Source: Apodemus sylvaticus (taxonomy: Eukaryota > Chordata > Mammalia > Rodentia > Muridae). Taken from it: 64,000 nt of DNA. The notes beneath the pieces were generated by a model. That model was not told the origin of the DNA. It worked only from the letters and a program-made list of their open reading frames with translations, and made no database searches. Below, one piece after another: positions 13,101 through 24,724 of the stretch; the stretch's first letter is position 1; each line of letters starts with the position of its first letter. The position numbers and the translations under genes are program-made. Location: positions 204,352,068 to 204,416,067 of the forward strand of contig NC_067472.1 in NCBI RefSeq assembly GCF_947179515.1. Direction: 5' to 3'.

Positions 13101-14130
13101 CCCTTATCTATTTATCAGTTGATGAACTAGATATATTTTAACATTTAAGCTAATTGGGGGAGTTGTGCAGAATAAAATGAGGAAGGATTGAAATTCTCAG
13201 AACCTCAGTTAAGAACCTTAGGAGCTTGAGAGTTTGTTAGGGTTGAGAGTGCTTGTGAGTAAATGCTGAGAGAACGCAGTGAGTGGCAGAGGTCTCATGT
13301 TGAAAACAGGATCACATGACCAGTCGACCTGTCAGACTCACCAGAGCGCTTAGTCTCCTTTGCTTCTCCATATACTGAGTAAATACGGAATCCAAATTAC
13401 TCGTTGTTCGTAGTTTGTTTGTAGTCTTAGAGTCAGCGTCTGCTCTATAGCCAACCTATTGCCTTCAATTCATGATTTCTGGGATTACTCTATCAGCAGA
13501 CAGCAGCAGCAATATATTTTGTTTAGTCATTGGGTTTTTATTATTATAATAATACTGTCCCTAAAAGCAGGCAAAAGAACACACACACATACACACACAC
13601 ACACACTGATATAGATTATATACATATATATAATGGAGAAATCAGAATATATATAGGACTTAGAATCTACACTATTAAGCAAGGTCACATGACCTCAAAA
13701 ACAAATGAATCACATCTTTTCTCTCATGCAGAATCAAGTCACTAACGTATGTGTAGATGTTGACAAATGTACTTGTGGATACCCTGTAACATGAAGAAAA
13801 GCTAAGCGCAAGGGAATGATGTGGTCATTGATTTCAGGTCATTGATGAGTTAAGGGAACAGAGTAGTTTTTTCTGATTGAAATGTTGTCATAGAGTTTGG
13901 GCTTTTTTTTATTAGATGAATACATAAAATATATTCAATACTTAAAGAGTAAAATTTAATATGAAAAATCATAGATTCTACTTTGAGTTGCAGTTCTAAC
14001 AGAACATAAGTTCATTACCTTACATAGGCTTTGGGTCTGGTATGTAGTGTTTTTATTTATTTGCATTTTTATAATAAGGCTTATGAAAAGAAAAATGGAA
14101 TGTATGTAGGGGAATTTTGATCCTTTTCAC
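10141..14130. other. AT-rich single-copy DNA, no gene seen
   Basis: Unique AT-rich sequence with a pyrimidine tract at 11165-11215, a weak B1-like patch near 12478-12570, a TA-rich near-palindrome at 12889-12914 and a (CA)n run at 13579-13606. No exon with supporting protein similarity. Confidence 0.5.
13579..13635 (+). repeat. (CA)n microsatellite with TA-rich tail
   Basis: About 28 bases of nearly pure CA repeat broken by one T, followed by a TA-rich stretch (atatacatatatataatgg). It produces a Thr/His-rich spurious open frame. Confidence 0.9.
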
Positions 14131-14185
14131 AGTATCTGGCATACAGCAGGTGAACACTGAATGCAATAAATGTCTATTTATAATG
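14130..14185 (+). mobile_element. L2/MIR 3' tail
   Basis: The order cagtatctggcatacagcag, tgaacactgaatg, caataaatgtc matches the conserved 3' end shared by old mammalian L2 and MIR elements. Too short to separate the two. Confidence 0.5.
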
Positions 14186-14679
14186 ATTAAGGTAAGAATT
14201 CTAGTTGCTGGATTTTTGACCAATTCCATCTTTATGTAACTTGTCACTATGCCTTATAGAGTGAGTGATCTTAGCCAATGGACATATTTGCTTTCTTCCT
14301 TAACTCTTAGGATATGGCTTGGCTTTGCAATCTCTGGAAAGCAGGGCATGGAAACACTGTTTTTTCTATGTACCGTATATAGAATGCCCAGTGCTGGAGT
14401 TAGCCACGAGTCAGAGTATCTACCAGGGCTTGTGCTTGGAAAAGTTCATTGTCTGGCTCATGGGGCTATATGCAAAGAGCTAGAATCTGTCCAACTGTTG
14501 ATGACTTCCAATCTTACCTATTTTAAGTTCTCAGTTTAAATACAATTTGCCTGGGAAGTTTCTTGAAAGTTTAATATTTGGTTTTGTCAGGTCAGTAGGA
14601 GAAACTCTGGTATACCATGAGTTTTCAATATATGGCCACTGCTTTAAACTCTGCTGTCAAAGCAATATGGTAGACCCAA

Positions 14680-14775
14680 GCCCAGAAAATAGTCCTGGTT
14701 CTGTTACCAACTCATTTTGTGTTCAGCCTCAGTTTCCTTGGTTGTAAAGCAATCATATTAAATTAGTCACCCCCA
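14680..14775 (+). mobile_element. MIR fragment
   Basis: Contains tcctggttctgttaccaact, then gcctcagtttccttggttgt and aaagcaat, the usual order of the MIR core in plus orientation. Confidence 0.6.
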
Positions 14776-14918
14776 ACCTCCCCGCGGGATGCCTCAAATT
14801 ACAAAGGCTAAGACACCCAGGCTCTGCACTGCTCTTCCCCCATGTTCAGAATTCACATCTTCAGTTTTCAGAGAAAAGATTTCCATTGATTGAAAGAAAA
14901 TGCAATGGAAAACATGTG

Positions 14919-15009
14919 GAGCTGTGCATGGTGGTGCACACCTTTAATCCCAGCACTCAGGAGGCAGAGGAAGGTGGATCTCAGTGAGTTCAAGGCCAGC
15001 CTTGTTTAA
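14919..15009 (+). mobile_element. B1 SINE, 3'-truncated
   Basis: Clear B1 5' half: gcatggtggtgcacaccttt, aatcccagcactcaggaggc, then a gttcaaggccagcctt block. It stops after about 90 bases, so the 3' half and A-tail are missing. Confidence 0.9.
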
Positions 15010-15332
15010 ATACCATTTTCCTTTGTGTGTGGGAATGAACTCTCCATATGTAGTACTTGAAAGGCTCAAGTAGCCAGGCAAACAACAAAATGAGGAAAAC
15101 AAGTGATGGTTGAAGAGACTGGTGGGGGAGGGGTGCCTGCTAAAAAGACAGTAGCTTCTGTTCCACCCCAGTTTACAGTTGTTGAAAAGGAATATTTATG
15201 CTATACCTTTAGTTTCCCAACACTTACCTTTTGTCTCTGTCTAACTCACCCTTTATATGTGAACTTTATATGTTGGCCATTAATTAAAACACAGGCCAAA
15301 CAAAAATGCCCAAAGCCATCTAGTTTGAAATC

Positions 15333-15334
<2 letters not shown>

Positions 15335-15367
<33 letters not shown>

Positions 15368-15372
15368 TGTGC

Positions 15373-15436
<64 letters not shown>
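15335..15436. repeat. Compound (CA)n-(TG)n-(GA)n microsatellite
   Basis: About 30 bases of CA, a short spacer (tactgtgcata), about 33 bases of TG, then about 29 bases of GA. The CA and TG arms are reverse complements of each other around the spacer, so the tract is a long inverted repeat as well as a microsatellite. Confidence 0.95.
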
Positions 15437-15438
<2 letters not shown>

Positions 15439-15499
15439 CATATTTGTTGAGTATCTATGTCTAGAAACTAGGTAAACCTTTTGTACTAACCAAAGTATT

Positions 15500-15615
15500 T
15501 GGTTTTCACAATGATTCTATGAATTACTTCTACTACTACCATTTGGAGGTAGAAAATTTGGGTTAAGTGATTTGGTCAGTAAGTAAAAGCTTCTACAGAT
15601 AGTCAATCCTATGTT
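15500..15615 (-). mobile_element. MIR fragment
   Basis: Resembles antisense MIR: cacaatgattctatgaatta, then tactactaccatttggaggt, gggttaagtgatttggtcag and taagtaaaag. Diverged ancient SINE. Confidence 0.6.
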
Positions 15616-16611
15616 TAAAAAAAGTCTCCTTGCTGGACTTCTAACCACATACACAGTTGACTGCTGGGCATGCAATGTGAATAAATGGCACATGGGCTGC
15701 TGTATGCAGAAACTGCGGAGTCATATGGAGATAGCTGTATGATACCAGTTCAGTGCATACATGTGCGTGATAGGATAAAATACTGAGTACTGTGTACTTT
15801 TATACTTTATGATTTTTTTTAATAAAGCTCAGTTAGATCATTGTCATTTTTTAAAAAGAAATTTTAGTCTTTCTCTTTGCTGGAAGCAAACCAGACTCAC
15901 TGAGCTTTGGATCTAGTACCATCTGTGTCCAAGGGCAAATACCCCTTCTCCTTGCCATATGTAAACCCCACTCATGGAAAGGCTCCAAGTCTTGAGTGAT
16001 GATCACTTCCTCTGGGCTAGAGTATGAAGAAGAAAGTAAATCTAGCAGGAGTGGTAAATCCCCACAGACATCAATAAGTACTTGAGGTCAGAGACTGCAT
16101 CTTTTATAGTTTGTCTACATACCAAAGTCATTAATATGAAGAGTCATCTTAGCAGTAGTGGTTGTAGTAGCGAAAATAATACAAAGAAATTAGTCTCAGT
16201 CTGTGCTTTGCTATCCGCTTTCATGATGCCTAGGACTCAGGGATGTGTCTTTTGAGAAAGTAATGTGAAATCATCCCTCTCATGCTCCTCCTTTATTTCT
16301 GCTTTTTTCACCTAACCCTCATAAAATGTGTTTCAACCTTCACAACTCTTGCCTATAGGAATAAAACTATAAGATATTAGGAAGAAAAATAAAAATACTG
16401 TGGGGGAAAAAACCCTGTATGTTTATCTGTTTAGGTTGTTTCCCAGGGGCTTTTTAGGATACTTCAACACTATAACTTTTGTTTTTCCTTCTCTGAAAAA
16501 AAAATTTTCACTGTATATATTCATTGTGCATATACGCACATTTTATACATGTATCTGCTATTCATTGAGCCTGTCCTCCACTGCACTCCCCCCTCACTTT
16601 CCCCTTTCTAG

Positions 16612-16693
16612 CTTATCCACGTGATGTGGGGTGGGGAGAATGAAAGAGCCAGTGACCCTGACAGTATTCTTCTTGACAGTCCATACCCATCAC
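16612..16693 (+). other. Candidate exon in a stop-poor segment
   Basis: A long pyrimidine tract (from about 16571) ends in ctag at 16608-16611, a strong 3' splice-site pattern. A GTGAGT 5' splice-site pattern follows at 16694-16699. The two would bound an 82-base exon. The wider segment 16,608-17,045 is unusually open, with frames of 76-95 codons in several plus and minus frames, and is richer in GC than its surroundings. No product could be recognised. It could be a non-coding RNA exon, an alternative exon of a gene extending beyond the window, or chance. Confidence 0.25.
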
Positions 16694-17446
16694 GTGAGTG
16701 GAAAGAACCAAAAAACCCATTTTCAGAACTGTATCTCGAGTCTCTGGCTCCTGAAGAAAACCAGTGTGGTTCCGATGTGGGACGGGAAGAGAGGTTTGCA
16801 TTGGCACCGGCCCTGCGGGTGCTTTGGGGCTGGAGCACACACAGCTGTGGGTTACAGATGCTTGCTCTTCACTATTAATGTGGCCAGCATGTGAAACCAT
16901 GGCACCGCAATACTACACAGAGGTCCACGCCTCTGATAGTTTGAGAAATAACTCCCAGCTGAAGAAATTTTTTCTTTGGAGGGCTGGAATACATTCCAGA
17001 ACAGAAGGTCCTCTTTCAGAAATGGTAGAATTAACCATTGATTAATTCTAGTCTAGTGATGTTGGACTGGGCATTGGGGACTGCATCACATGTATCTAAG
17101 GGCTTGGCAGCTTTAACCAAAAATACAAGGGGAGAAAAAAAGAAACGAAAAAATAAATTAAAGTTCCTTTAAATCTTTGGTTAATAACTTCTGCATTCCT
17201 TACTGTGTGTATATCACAGACCTTGTATACACTCTCAAGGCATTGCATAGTTTCTTTGAGATCACAACTGCAAAGCATTAGTAGGAGCTGTCATCTGAGT
17301 TGAGGTATGATAGACATGTTTCTACCAATTATTATTTCCCTGAGAATGGGGGAATCAGAGGCCTGTATATACAAACAGAAGAAATGTGTATGGTGTTGGG
17401 TATCGCTTAAAGTTCAATAACAAAAATTATCTCCTAGACAGGAATT

Positions 17447-17447
<1 letters not shown>

Positions 17448-17506
<59 letters not shown>
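17448..17506 (+). repeat. (CT)n microsatellite
   Basis: About 58 bases of nearly perfect CT repeat, closed by ccccgt. A polypurine/polypyrimidine tract that can be length-variable. Confidence 0.97.
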
Positions 17507-17507
<1 letters not shown>

Positions 17508-18648
17508 CGTATGTGCTCCCTTCTAATGGTATACTTGAGAGAGGGTCTTCCATCTGCCATTGTTAGTGAGAATGTTTTCTCATCCAGGTTACAATTTCCA
17601 TTGAAATAGTTGCATACAAGTATTCAGAAGTTAGTTTATTGACTCTTATTGCACTTCGGGGTATCTAATAAATAATTTATTAGCTTGATGGATATGTGGC
17701 TACCTAACTATGGAGCATGAAATATGCACTGTTTCTCTAATACACTGTAGGGAGACTTGTTTATAAAGTATTTAGTATTGGTTTTATAATGCACTGTTGA
17801 CAACAGGAGACCACGAAGCTCAAAGATCAATCTCATTTTGGCCCACAGTATTAATGCTACTTTATAAAGCTATATGACAGGTCACTTAGACAGCGGTCCT
17901 TACAGAAAGGACTCTGTTAGGAAGGCTGGTTGTAGTGGCTGCCAGCACAGCAGATAAATGTCTTTGTCCATGTCCCTGAGATATTTGTTCAGTGGCTGTT
18001 GATACTGGCCATGTGATGGAACTCATAATTTCCCTGGTCTCTAGAGGGATTCTGGACTAAAAGTGCTGAGTTCTCCTAATGCAATCCTCACTAATTGGGT
18101 AGAGAGTTGATGTGACTTTGGATCACATGGGCCTGGAGGTAGGAGTCAGCAGTAAGGGATGGGGGGCTTACCTCCTCAGCTTTGTCTCATGTCTGCTAAT
18201 GAAGCAATATTCTTAGTCATCTCCTCTCTCCTTAATTCAAATCATATATGTGATATAGTTCAAAATATTTCCAGTTTTTATTTGCTTTGGGGAATTTCTT
18301 TAGCCAGGAGTAAACTTGCAGCCATTTTTTTTTAAAAAAAAAAATGCTCTGTATATACTTAGAATTGGGTTTATGAATAAATAAAGATCAAATAATTTGG
18401 TCTAAAATGTATTCTTGGCATTTTAATTCTTTTACATGAACTCATCAGTGTGGGAATGTATGTGATCACTATAGTTCCCAAAGTTCTGTTTCTTTCCTGG
18501 GCTATACGTTCTGGAGCAAGACATTACTGTCTGCATTCAGAACCCTTTATTGCTTTTAAGTATTTCAGATTTCAGTGTCAGTATTTCCAACTCCTAACTA
18601 CACTGTCTTTAAAAAAACATTCTTTAAATTTTAAAAGATAAATAAATC

Positions 18649-18715
18649 TTAGAGAGAGAGAGAGAAAACGAATGCACCTATGTACATACGTATGTATGTA
18701 TGTATGTATGTATGC
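18649..18715 (+). repeat. (AG)n and (GTAT)n microsatellites
   Basis: A short AG run at 18651-18665 and an 8-unit tetranucleotide array (tatg/gtat) at about 18687-18714. It directly abuts a minus-strand B3 SINE, whose 3' tail probably seeded the simple repeat. Confidence 0.85.
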
Positions 18716-18852
18716 ACCTGATTATCAAATCCCCTGGAGCTATAGTTACAGCAGGTGTGAGCCATCTCATGTAGGTACTGGGAACTAAACTTGGATCCCA
18801 TGCAAAAAAAAAAAAATTGTACATGTTCTTAACTACTAAGCCCAATGTGTTG
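18716..18852 (-). mobile_element. B3 (B2-related) SINE
   Basis: In plus orientation it reads cccctggagctatagttaca, gtgagccatctcatgtaggt, gggaactaaacttggatccc, tgcaaaa, then tgttcttaactactaagccc, the reverse complement of a B3/B2-type tRNA-derived SINE. An A-run at 18805-18816 interrupts it. Confidence 0.8.
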
Positions 18853-19046
18853 TCTTAAAGCCAACATTGTCTTGACTGGGAGGAGACTTCCTAAGTACTT
18901 TCAGGGGCAGCCCTCTCTGCAGTTGACCTGTCTTCTGATCACCACTCATGGATTCTGACCTTCATTGTGCCTTTTTAAGTAGACTGTTCCTTTTCTCTTC
19001 TCCAGTTGTTCTCTAGTTTGTGCTCTTAACTGGAGTTGTAATATCT

Positions 19047-19206
19047 GTGTTTCTTTTTAAAAACATTAAGTGTATTTATTATTGTTTTAAGTAAAATATA
19101 ATTACATCATTTCTCTCCATTCCCTTTCCTTCCTCTAACAACTTCCATGGCCCACCCTTGCTCCTTCTCAAGTGTCTGGCCTCATCTTCTTTAATTGTTA
19201 CAATAT
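19047..19206 (-). mobile_element. L1 3' end (3' part of a rearranged L1)
   Basis: On the minus strand this reads as an old rodent L1 3' UTR end: a caataacaattaatg-like block, a GGA-rich block, then aaatgatgtaattatatttt near the terminus. It faces the next segment, 19207-19448, which carries the preceding part of the same 3' UTR in opposite orientation. Confidence 0.6.
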
Positions 19207-19448
19207 GGCAGGGCCTGAACAAGGACAATGGGGGGGGGGGGGAAGTGGAAGAGGGAAATCCCGTGGGACCCCAACCTCAGACAAGAACTGCAGGCAACTA
19301 AGGGATGCTGAGAGAGGTTGTCTTCCCTATGGAAGATGCCCTCTCATTGGTTATTCAATACCAAGTGTCTGGTCCTCAAAGCATGTATATGCAAGCAACT
19401 GAGTAGACTGAGTAGGTCCTATTTACACACACACACACACACACACCA
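19207..19448 (+). mobile_element. L1 3' UTR, inverted 5' part
   Basis: Plus-strand L1 3' UTR sequence: gaactgcaggcaactaaggg, gctgagagaggttgtcttcc, ctcattggttattcaatacc, gcatgtatatgcaagcaact. A G13 run lies at 19230-19242, and a (CA)n run at 19425-19447 lies where the next 3' UTR block would start. It is inverted relative to 19047-19206. Confidence 0.55.
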
Positions 19449-19454
19449 ATTCCT

Positions 19455-19615
19455 GAATTTCTTTGTTTTTGTTGGGTTGAGACAGGGTTTCTCTGGGTAG
19501 CCGTGGCTGTCTAGAACTCACTCTGTAGACCAGGCTAGCTTCAAATTCAGAGATCTACTTGCCTCTGCCTCCTGAGTGCTGGGGTTAAAGGGGTGTCCAT
19601 CACTGCCTGGCCTTA
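19455..19615 (-). mobile_element. B1 SINE
   Basis: Reverse complement of a near-full B1: gagacagggtttctctgggt, ctgtagaccaggctagcttc, tgcctctgcctcctgagtgc, ggttaaaggggtgtccatca, then ctgcctggcc. Confidence 0.93.
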
Positions 19616-20029
19616 ATGCCTGAATTTCTTACCAGGGAACAATTTCTATATCATTCCTTTGTGTCTGAGGGATTTTTTTCCTCTCTTCAGAGAACCTTTT
19701 CATTTGTGTTCTTACCACATTCTCTCCTAGGACCCTTTATATCATTTTCCCTCTGGCTTAGATCTTCAATATCCTCTTAACTGTCTTGGTACCCTTCGCT
19801 CACTCTAGATTTTTCTTTTTAAACCTCCCATAGTGGAAAACAAGCTGTCTGTTCCTAGGGACACTTCTTTAAACCCTGCTAGCTTTTCAAGCCCCAAGGT
19901 TATTTTACTGTTCCTGCCCCAAATTACACATTCCTTTGCTCCTCAGACTGAGCTAAACTGTATTCTCCTTTCTCTAGAAGGTGCTGCCAGCCAGATCCCT
20001 AGTGTCACACTGGCTCTTGTGATCCACAT

Positions 20030-20242
20030 GTTTAATCGTGTGTATGTGTCTGCATCTTGGGAGGGGGGCTTGTGTGTGCACATGCATGCAAGTGCCTACA
20101 GAGGCTGGAAGAAGACATTGGATCCCCTGGAGTTGGAATTAACAAGATTACAGGCAGTTGTGAGCCACCCAACATGAAAACTAACTTGAGCTCTCCACAA
20201 GAGCAGCGTGCTCTTAACCAGTGAGCTATCTGTCCCATGTCC
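20030..20242 (-). mobile_element. B3 (B2-related) SINE
   Basis: Reverse complement of a long B3-type SINE: catgcatgcaagtgcctaca, gaggctggaagaagacattg, gatcccctggagttgg, ttgtgagccaccc, then agagcagcgtgctcttaacc and agtgagctatctgtccc. Confidence 0.85.
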
Positions 20243-20789
20243 TTACACATGTCCTGTCTGTCATTCCTAGGGCTTTAATTTCATTCCCACGGTGTCTTTT
20301 GTGTTTTGCTTTTTTTTTTCATCAGCCTTATCTGCTTATTTTACCTGTTTATTATAATAGTTCCCTGATTGATCTCTTAGCTTCCTTTTAGTTATGTTTT
20401 AATGTGTTGTCATAGATGTACTTTCTTTAAAAATATTAATATTTGCCCTGTGTTGAGGTTGTCTTTTTGTAGAGTTGGTTGATGACTTTGTGGATAACAG
20501 AATAGCAACTGAGTGGACTGTGGGACTCTTACCCATAGTTCCATTACCCACGCATCTTCCCATTTATTACTGCTTTATCCATCATCCTCCCTGCGCCCTA
20601 GTGAAACTAGATCACTTCTCTAGAGGAATATTGGTGGTCTCTCAGGGCCTAGAACAAAGGCAGCCTTTGCTTAGATGCTTCTTTCACATATCAGTGGGAA
20701 GGCATCCTTCCCTAAATCATAAGGATCTACTGTGCTTGCCTTAACACTATCTCTATTTATGTTAGGTCGTTTTCGCGCATGGCTTTTAT

Positions 20790-20905
20790 TCTGTAGTAGA
20801 TTATAAACCTGTGAGCAGGGACCATGTCTTATTTTGGTGTTCCCCACAGCTTCTTGTCCTTGGTATGTGAAGCTTGATAAATAGTTCTTCAACAGTGAGT
20901 AAAAA
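20790..20905 (+). mobile_element. L2 3' end
   Basis: Order typical of the L2 3' end: tagattataaacctgtgagc, agggaccatgtctta, gttccccacagcttcttgtc, then a gcttgataaatagttcttc end equivalent to the usual gctcaataaatgtttgtt. Confidence 0.7.
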
Positions 20906-20954
20906 GGTTTATAATGATTTTCTTGATGATTAGTAGAAGAAAATGGAGTAAGTT

Positions 20955-21030
20955 GGGGTATTGACTGGAGTGTGGCTCAGTGGTAGAACTTGTGTTTGGC
21001 AGCCCCGGTGTCAGATACCCACATGACTGT
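20955..21030 (+). mobile_element. ID-like tRNA-derived SINE remnant
   Basis: ggagtgtggctcagtggtag matches the A-box of ID elements (tagctcagtggtagagc) and is followed by a degraded B-box-like stretch. No A-tail could be recognised. Confidence 0.5.
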
Positions 21031-21867
21031 CCAGTTTCTCCTTAAAGAAAGAATCTTAAGTGCAATGCTGCTTTGGCTTCTTAGCACACAGGCTTGCACT
21101 CAAGAAGCCCTGAGTGGCTCCCCTGTCCTGTCACCCCTCAGTGAGCTATTCTGTTATTCCTCATTGTTGTTTTCTTATGGTTCATATATTTAACTGTTGG
21201 TTGCTATACACCTTAGTAATTAACTCTTTTTACAAGTGTTTGAGTGGTCAGAGGAGTATATTATATCTGTAGTTTTTAAGATAAAGTATCTTGATGCAAT
21301 CAGGATTTCTGTAAAATACTGCCTGCAGACTATATAAAATTTCCTCTTCTAATCTCTCAACAGGCACATTTTGTGCCCTCCCCGCCTCCAAATTGCCTCA
21401 GTTACAAATCGGAAGGCAGGCTTGGTGACCAGGACTGGCAAGCACATTTTAAAGTCCCATGCTGTGGAGTTGATCCATCTCAACTTGAGGTATGTTGTTC
21501 TTTCTTATTTAAGTCACTTAAATATGCTCACATTCTCTGACTGTCCTATTGAGGTTTGTTCCCACATAATTATTCTTTGTTCCACCCTCTTACTGTCTTT
21601 CACACTCATGTGCACGCTAGGACATGAATGTGTTTACTTGCTTCTCAACAGTTTTTAACCTCTGAAGATACTGCATGAAGTAGAATTTTGTGGCAATAAT
21701 TCGAATGATTTTGATTGTGATAAAGTGTCTTCTTTTATTTCATCCCCTTTTTCCCCTTTTCATTTTTTACACATAGTTCAAGGGAAGATTTATTCTAATT
21801 GTCACTGTTTTTAAAATGGATGTGTTAGGGTAGTAATCTTTGAGAATTGAAATGTAACACATATGTA

Positions 21868-21899
<32 letters not shown>

Positions 21900-23770
21900 G
21901 CAGACTAATGAGTTTCCATAAGATGAGCATAACCAGGACATCAGCTGATGGACAGACAGTGCAGTTGTGTGTGAAAAGCTTCCTGCCTGCTTGCGTCCAG
22001 CCGAGGTCCTACAGCAAAGGCCCCCACTCTCCCATTTAAATTTTTTTAATTTGAAAAACAATCCAGAAATCATACAAATTTTCTTTGCATCAATGTTTTT
22101 CACTTAAATGTATGTTTGTGTGGGCGTATGCATGATTTTGTGTGTAAGCATGTTTTTGTGTCTAAGTAGTTTGTAAGGGCTTGTGTATGTTTGTGTATGT
22201 ATGCATGTATGTATATGTGTGTATGTTCTTGTATATGTGTTTGTTAGTATGTGTGCATGTGTTTGTGCATGTATGTGTGCGTTTGTGTGTATTTATGTAT
22301 GTATGTATGTGTGTTTGTGAGTACTTGTATATGTGTTTGTATGTATGTATGAGTGTGTTTGTGTGTGTTTGTGTGTATTGAGCCTTGTAACAGGGTTTTC
22401 TTATGCAGAAGTGAATCTCAATCTTCCTTCTTGACAGTAATTTAAACTATTACTGTGAAATTTTTACTAGAGCTGCCAGCATCTCAGGCTACAGTTTTTA
22501 GAAGGAAGTAAATAAAAGCATTAATATTATCTTTACAATCCCACAACTTTCGTGGTCATATGAAAGTAATTCCCCAGTGCACTTCCGTGCCCCAGCCTGT
22601 TAGATTTTTGTCTTTTGCTTTTGCTTTTTATTTTTATCCTCATAGTCATTTAAGGAAAGATACCACTGATTCTTTCAGAAGATTTTTCTCACAGGACAGC
22701 AACTGAAGCTTGTGATAGTAAGACAGCTTTTGTCACTGCTTGTGCACACAAAAAAATTAAAGTCACTTTTTTACTTTTTAGATCAAAACAAAATAGCAAA
22801 ATGTTTGATCTTTTGTAGGCATAAGATTTGTACTGACTGAAGATGCTTTTTTGAAATGTGAATCTTGATTCCAAGGGATTCTCATTTCCTTAGCATTTTG
22901 TAAGCTACCTGATCTACTGTACCTAACCACATCTGTCCATTTTCTGATCTTTAGCATCCATGGATTATAGCCTTTGAGCGTTTCCTGGAAGTGCATTCCG
23001 GCGCTCAGCCCTGACTAGGGTGTCAGACACAGCATCTCAGGCAAGTTAGACAAGTGTCAATTGGAGCATTTTCTCCTTTCCAGTAAAGCGTTTAGGTAAT
23101 ATTTTCCTAAGGGGAATGTTAATGCCACTCTCTGAAGTAGCTCGAACCTTGTTTAAGGGGCTTGTGTTCCTTTTCTGGTCACATAAAGATATTTTTACTG
23201 CATAAGGTTTTCTCTGTCAGTATTGGTCACCATTTTCTTCTCTCAGTGCATAGCAGCTATTATATATGTCTCGTGCACTGATGTGATTGGTGTTCCTGTG
23301 AGTTCACATCTGACTATTTAGTATGTCTATAATGGTTTGGCAGAAAGCTGACTATAAATGAAGGCATGGGTACTCTTTCTTAAAAATTGAACAATGGTCT
23401 TATTCCCCGGAATCTTTGGGCTGTTTTGGCTGAAGCTACTATATGTTGAAATGTCCAACTAGGTTGTCAAAGCCATCTGGCATTTATATATAGTTACATA
23501 TGAATATTATAAATATGAAGGAATAAGTGAATTCTAACACAGACTCTTGGAGGAGAAGGATTGAGATGCCAATCAAAGATGATAACATGAATTTAGATTT
23601 TTCTTCTCCTTTTCATAAAGACCCTTTAAGCTAATTTTAAATTAGCTAATTCATGGACTCTAAACCTAAATTCTTACCATAAAGATTTTAATAGAAAGAG
23701 TAATAGACTGTGTAGTTTAGATCGTTTACATATGACACTTGGTTACATTTAGTTGTTGGCGTGCATGAAT
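21031..23770. other. AT-rich unique DNA with TG-rich stretches, no gene
   Basis: Mostly unique AT-rich sequence. A (CA)n run at 21868-21898 and a TG/TATG-rich low-complexity region at 22105-22385 account for the Cys/Val/Tyr-rich open frames seen there. No repeat family or exon recognised in the rest. Confidence 0.6.
22105..22385 (+). repeat. TG/TATG-rich low-complexity tract
   Basis: About 280 bases built from tgtg, tgta and tatg words without one fixed unit. It probably derives from an expanded and decayed (TG)n microsatellite. It encodes nothing real. Confidence 0.9.
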
Positions 23771-23774
23771 CATA

Positions 23775-23928
23775 TATCTTTTTGAGGATAGGATCTCACT
23801 CCTATCGGCTTTGAAACTCACTATAGAGATCAAAATGGCCTGGGATTCACAGAGGTCTGCCTGCCTCTGCCTCCCAAGGGCTGGGATTAAAATCTGAACC
23901 ACCATGTACCCCCATGTACCCCCTGCCA
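23775..23928 (-). mobile_element. B1 SINE, diverged
   Basis: Reverse complement of B1: gaggataggatctcactcct, aactcactatagagatcaaa, gcctgcctctgcctcccaag, ggctgggattaaaatctgaa, ccaccatg. An 11-base word (ccatgtacccc) is duplicated at its left arm. Confidence 0.8.
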
Positions 23929-24249
23929 TGTGTCATCCTTTTAACCTGAATTAAAGACTGCTACATACATGGCAGTCTGCTACTTACAGCTCAGTCACCG
24001 AATAAACTGAAACAAGAAAAACAATTGCTAAATAAGAAAAATTTTCCTGGTTCCTTAAAATTTAAACATGAGGACCCATGATTACCAGATGTTACTGTTT
24101 GGGAACATTGGCAATCGAGACACAGTTGCCCATCTCTTACAGAGATCGAAATGGAAAGAAAGAAACTGGAAATCAGTTGGCAAGCAAAGATTTAGGTGTA
24201 AATATTAGGTGAATCTTAATTGTAACAATGAGTATCTTTACATTAAGGA

Positions 24250-24410
24250 AGATAATTCATAGAGGCAGGCAGATCTCTATGAGTTCGAGTTGAGGCCAGG
24301 CTGAGCTACATAGTAAGTTCCAGGACAGTCAGAGCTATGTGGAAAAAAAACCTGTCTCAAAAACAAAACGATACAAAGCACAAAAAAAAAAAAAAAAAAA
24401 AAAAAAAATG
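24250..24410 (+). mobile_element. B1 SINE, 5'-truncated, long A-tail
   Basis: Starts inside B1 at agaggcaggcagatctctat. It continues with gagctacatagtaagttcca, ggacagtcagagctatgtgg and acctgtctcaaaaac, then an A28 run at about 24381-24408. Confidence 0.88.
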
Positions 24411-24724
24411 TAACAACCAAACAAAACCGAAAAGATAATTCAGATCTTGATCTTTTATTTATCATTTTTTATTTTTATGATCTTTTTTTGGTTATTTTAC
24501 TTATTTACATTTCAAATGAACAACATTATCAACCAAGCAGCTCTTGATCTTAAGAAGTACTTTTAAATGTCATTTCTTCTTTTCTCCACAGAGTGCACAT
24601 AGATGTGCTTGTGTACTCATTATGTTTGGGTTTATATGTGTTAAGGGAAACGAATATTTTACTGTCCTCTCATCAAATTGTATAAACATAGATAAGTATA
24701 CAATTATAAAGCAAACAAAAAAGT

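Noticed and set aside
22181..22381. Cys/Val/Tyr-rich 66-codon frame
   Set aside because: Translation of a TG/TATG simple-repeat tract.
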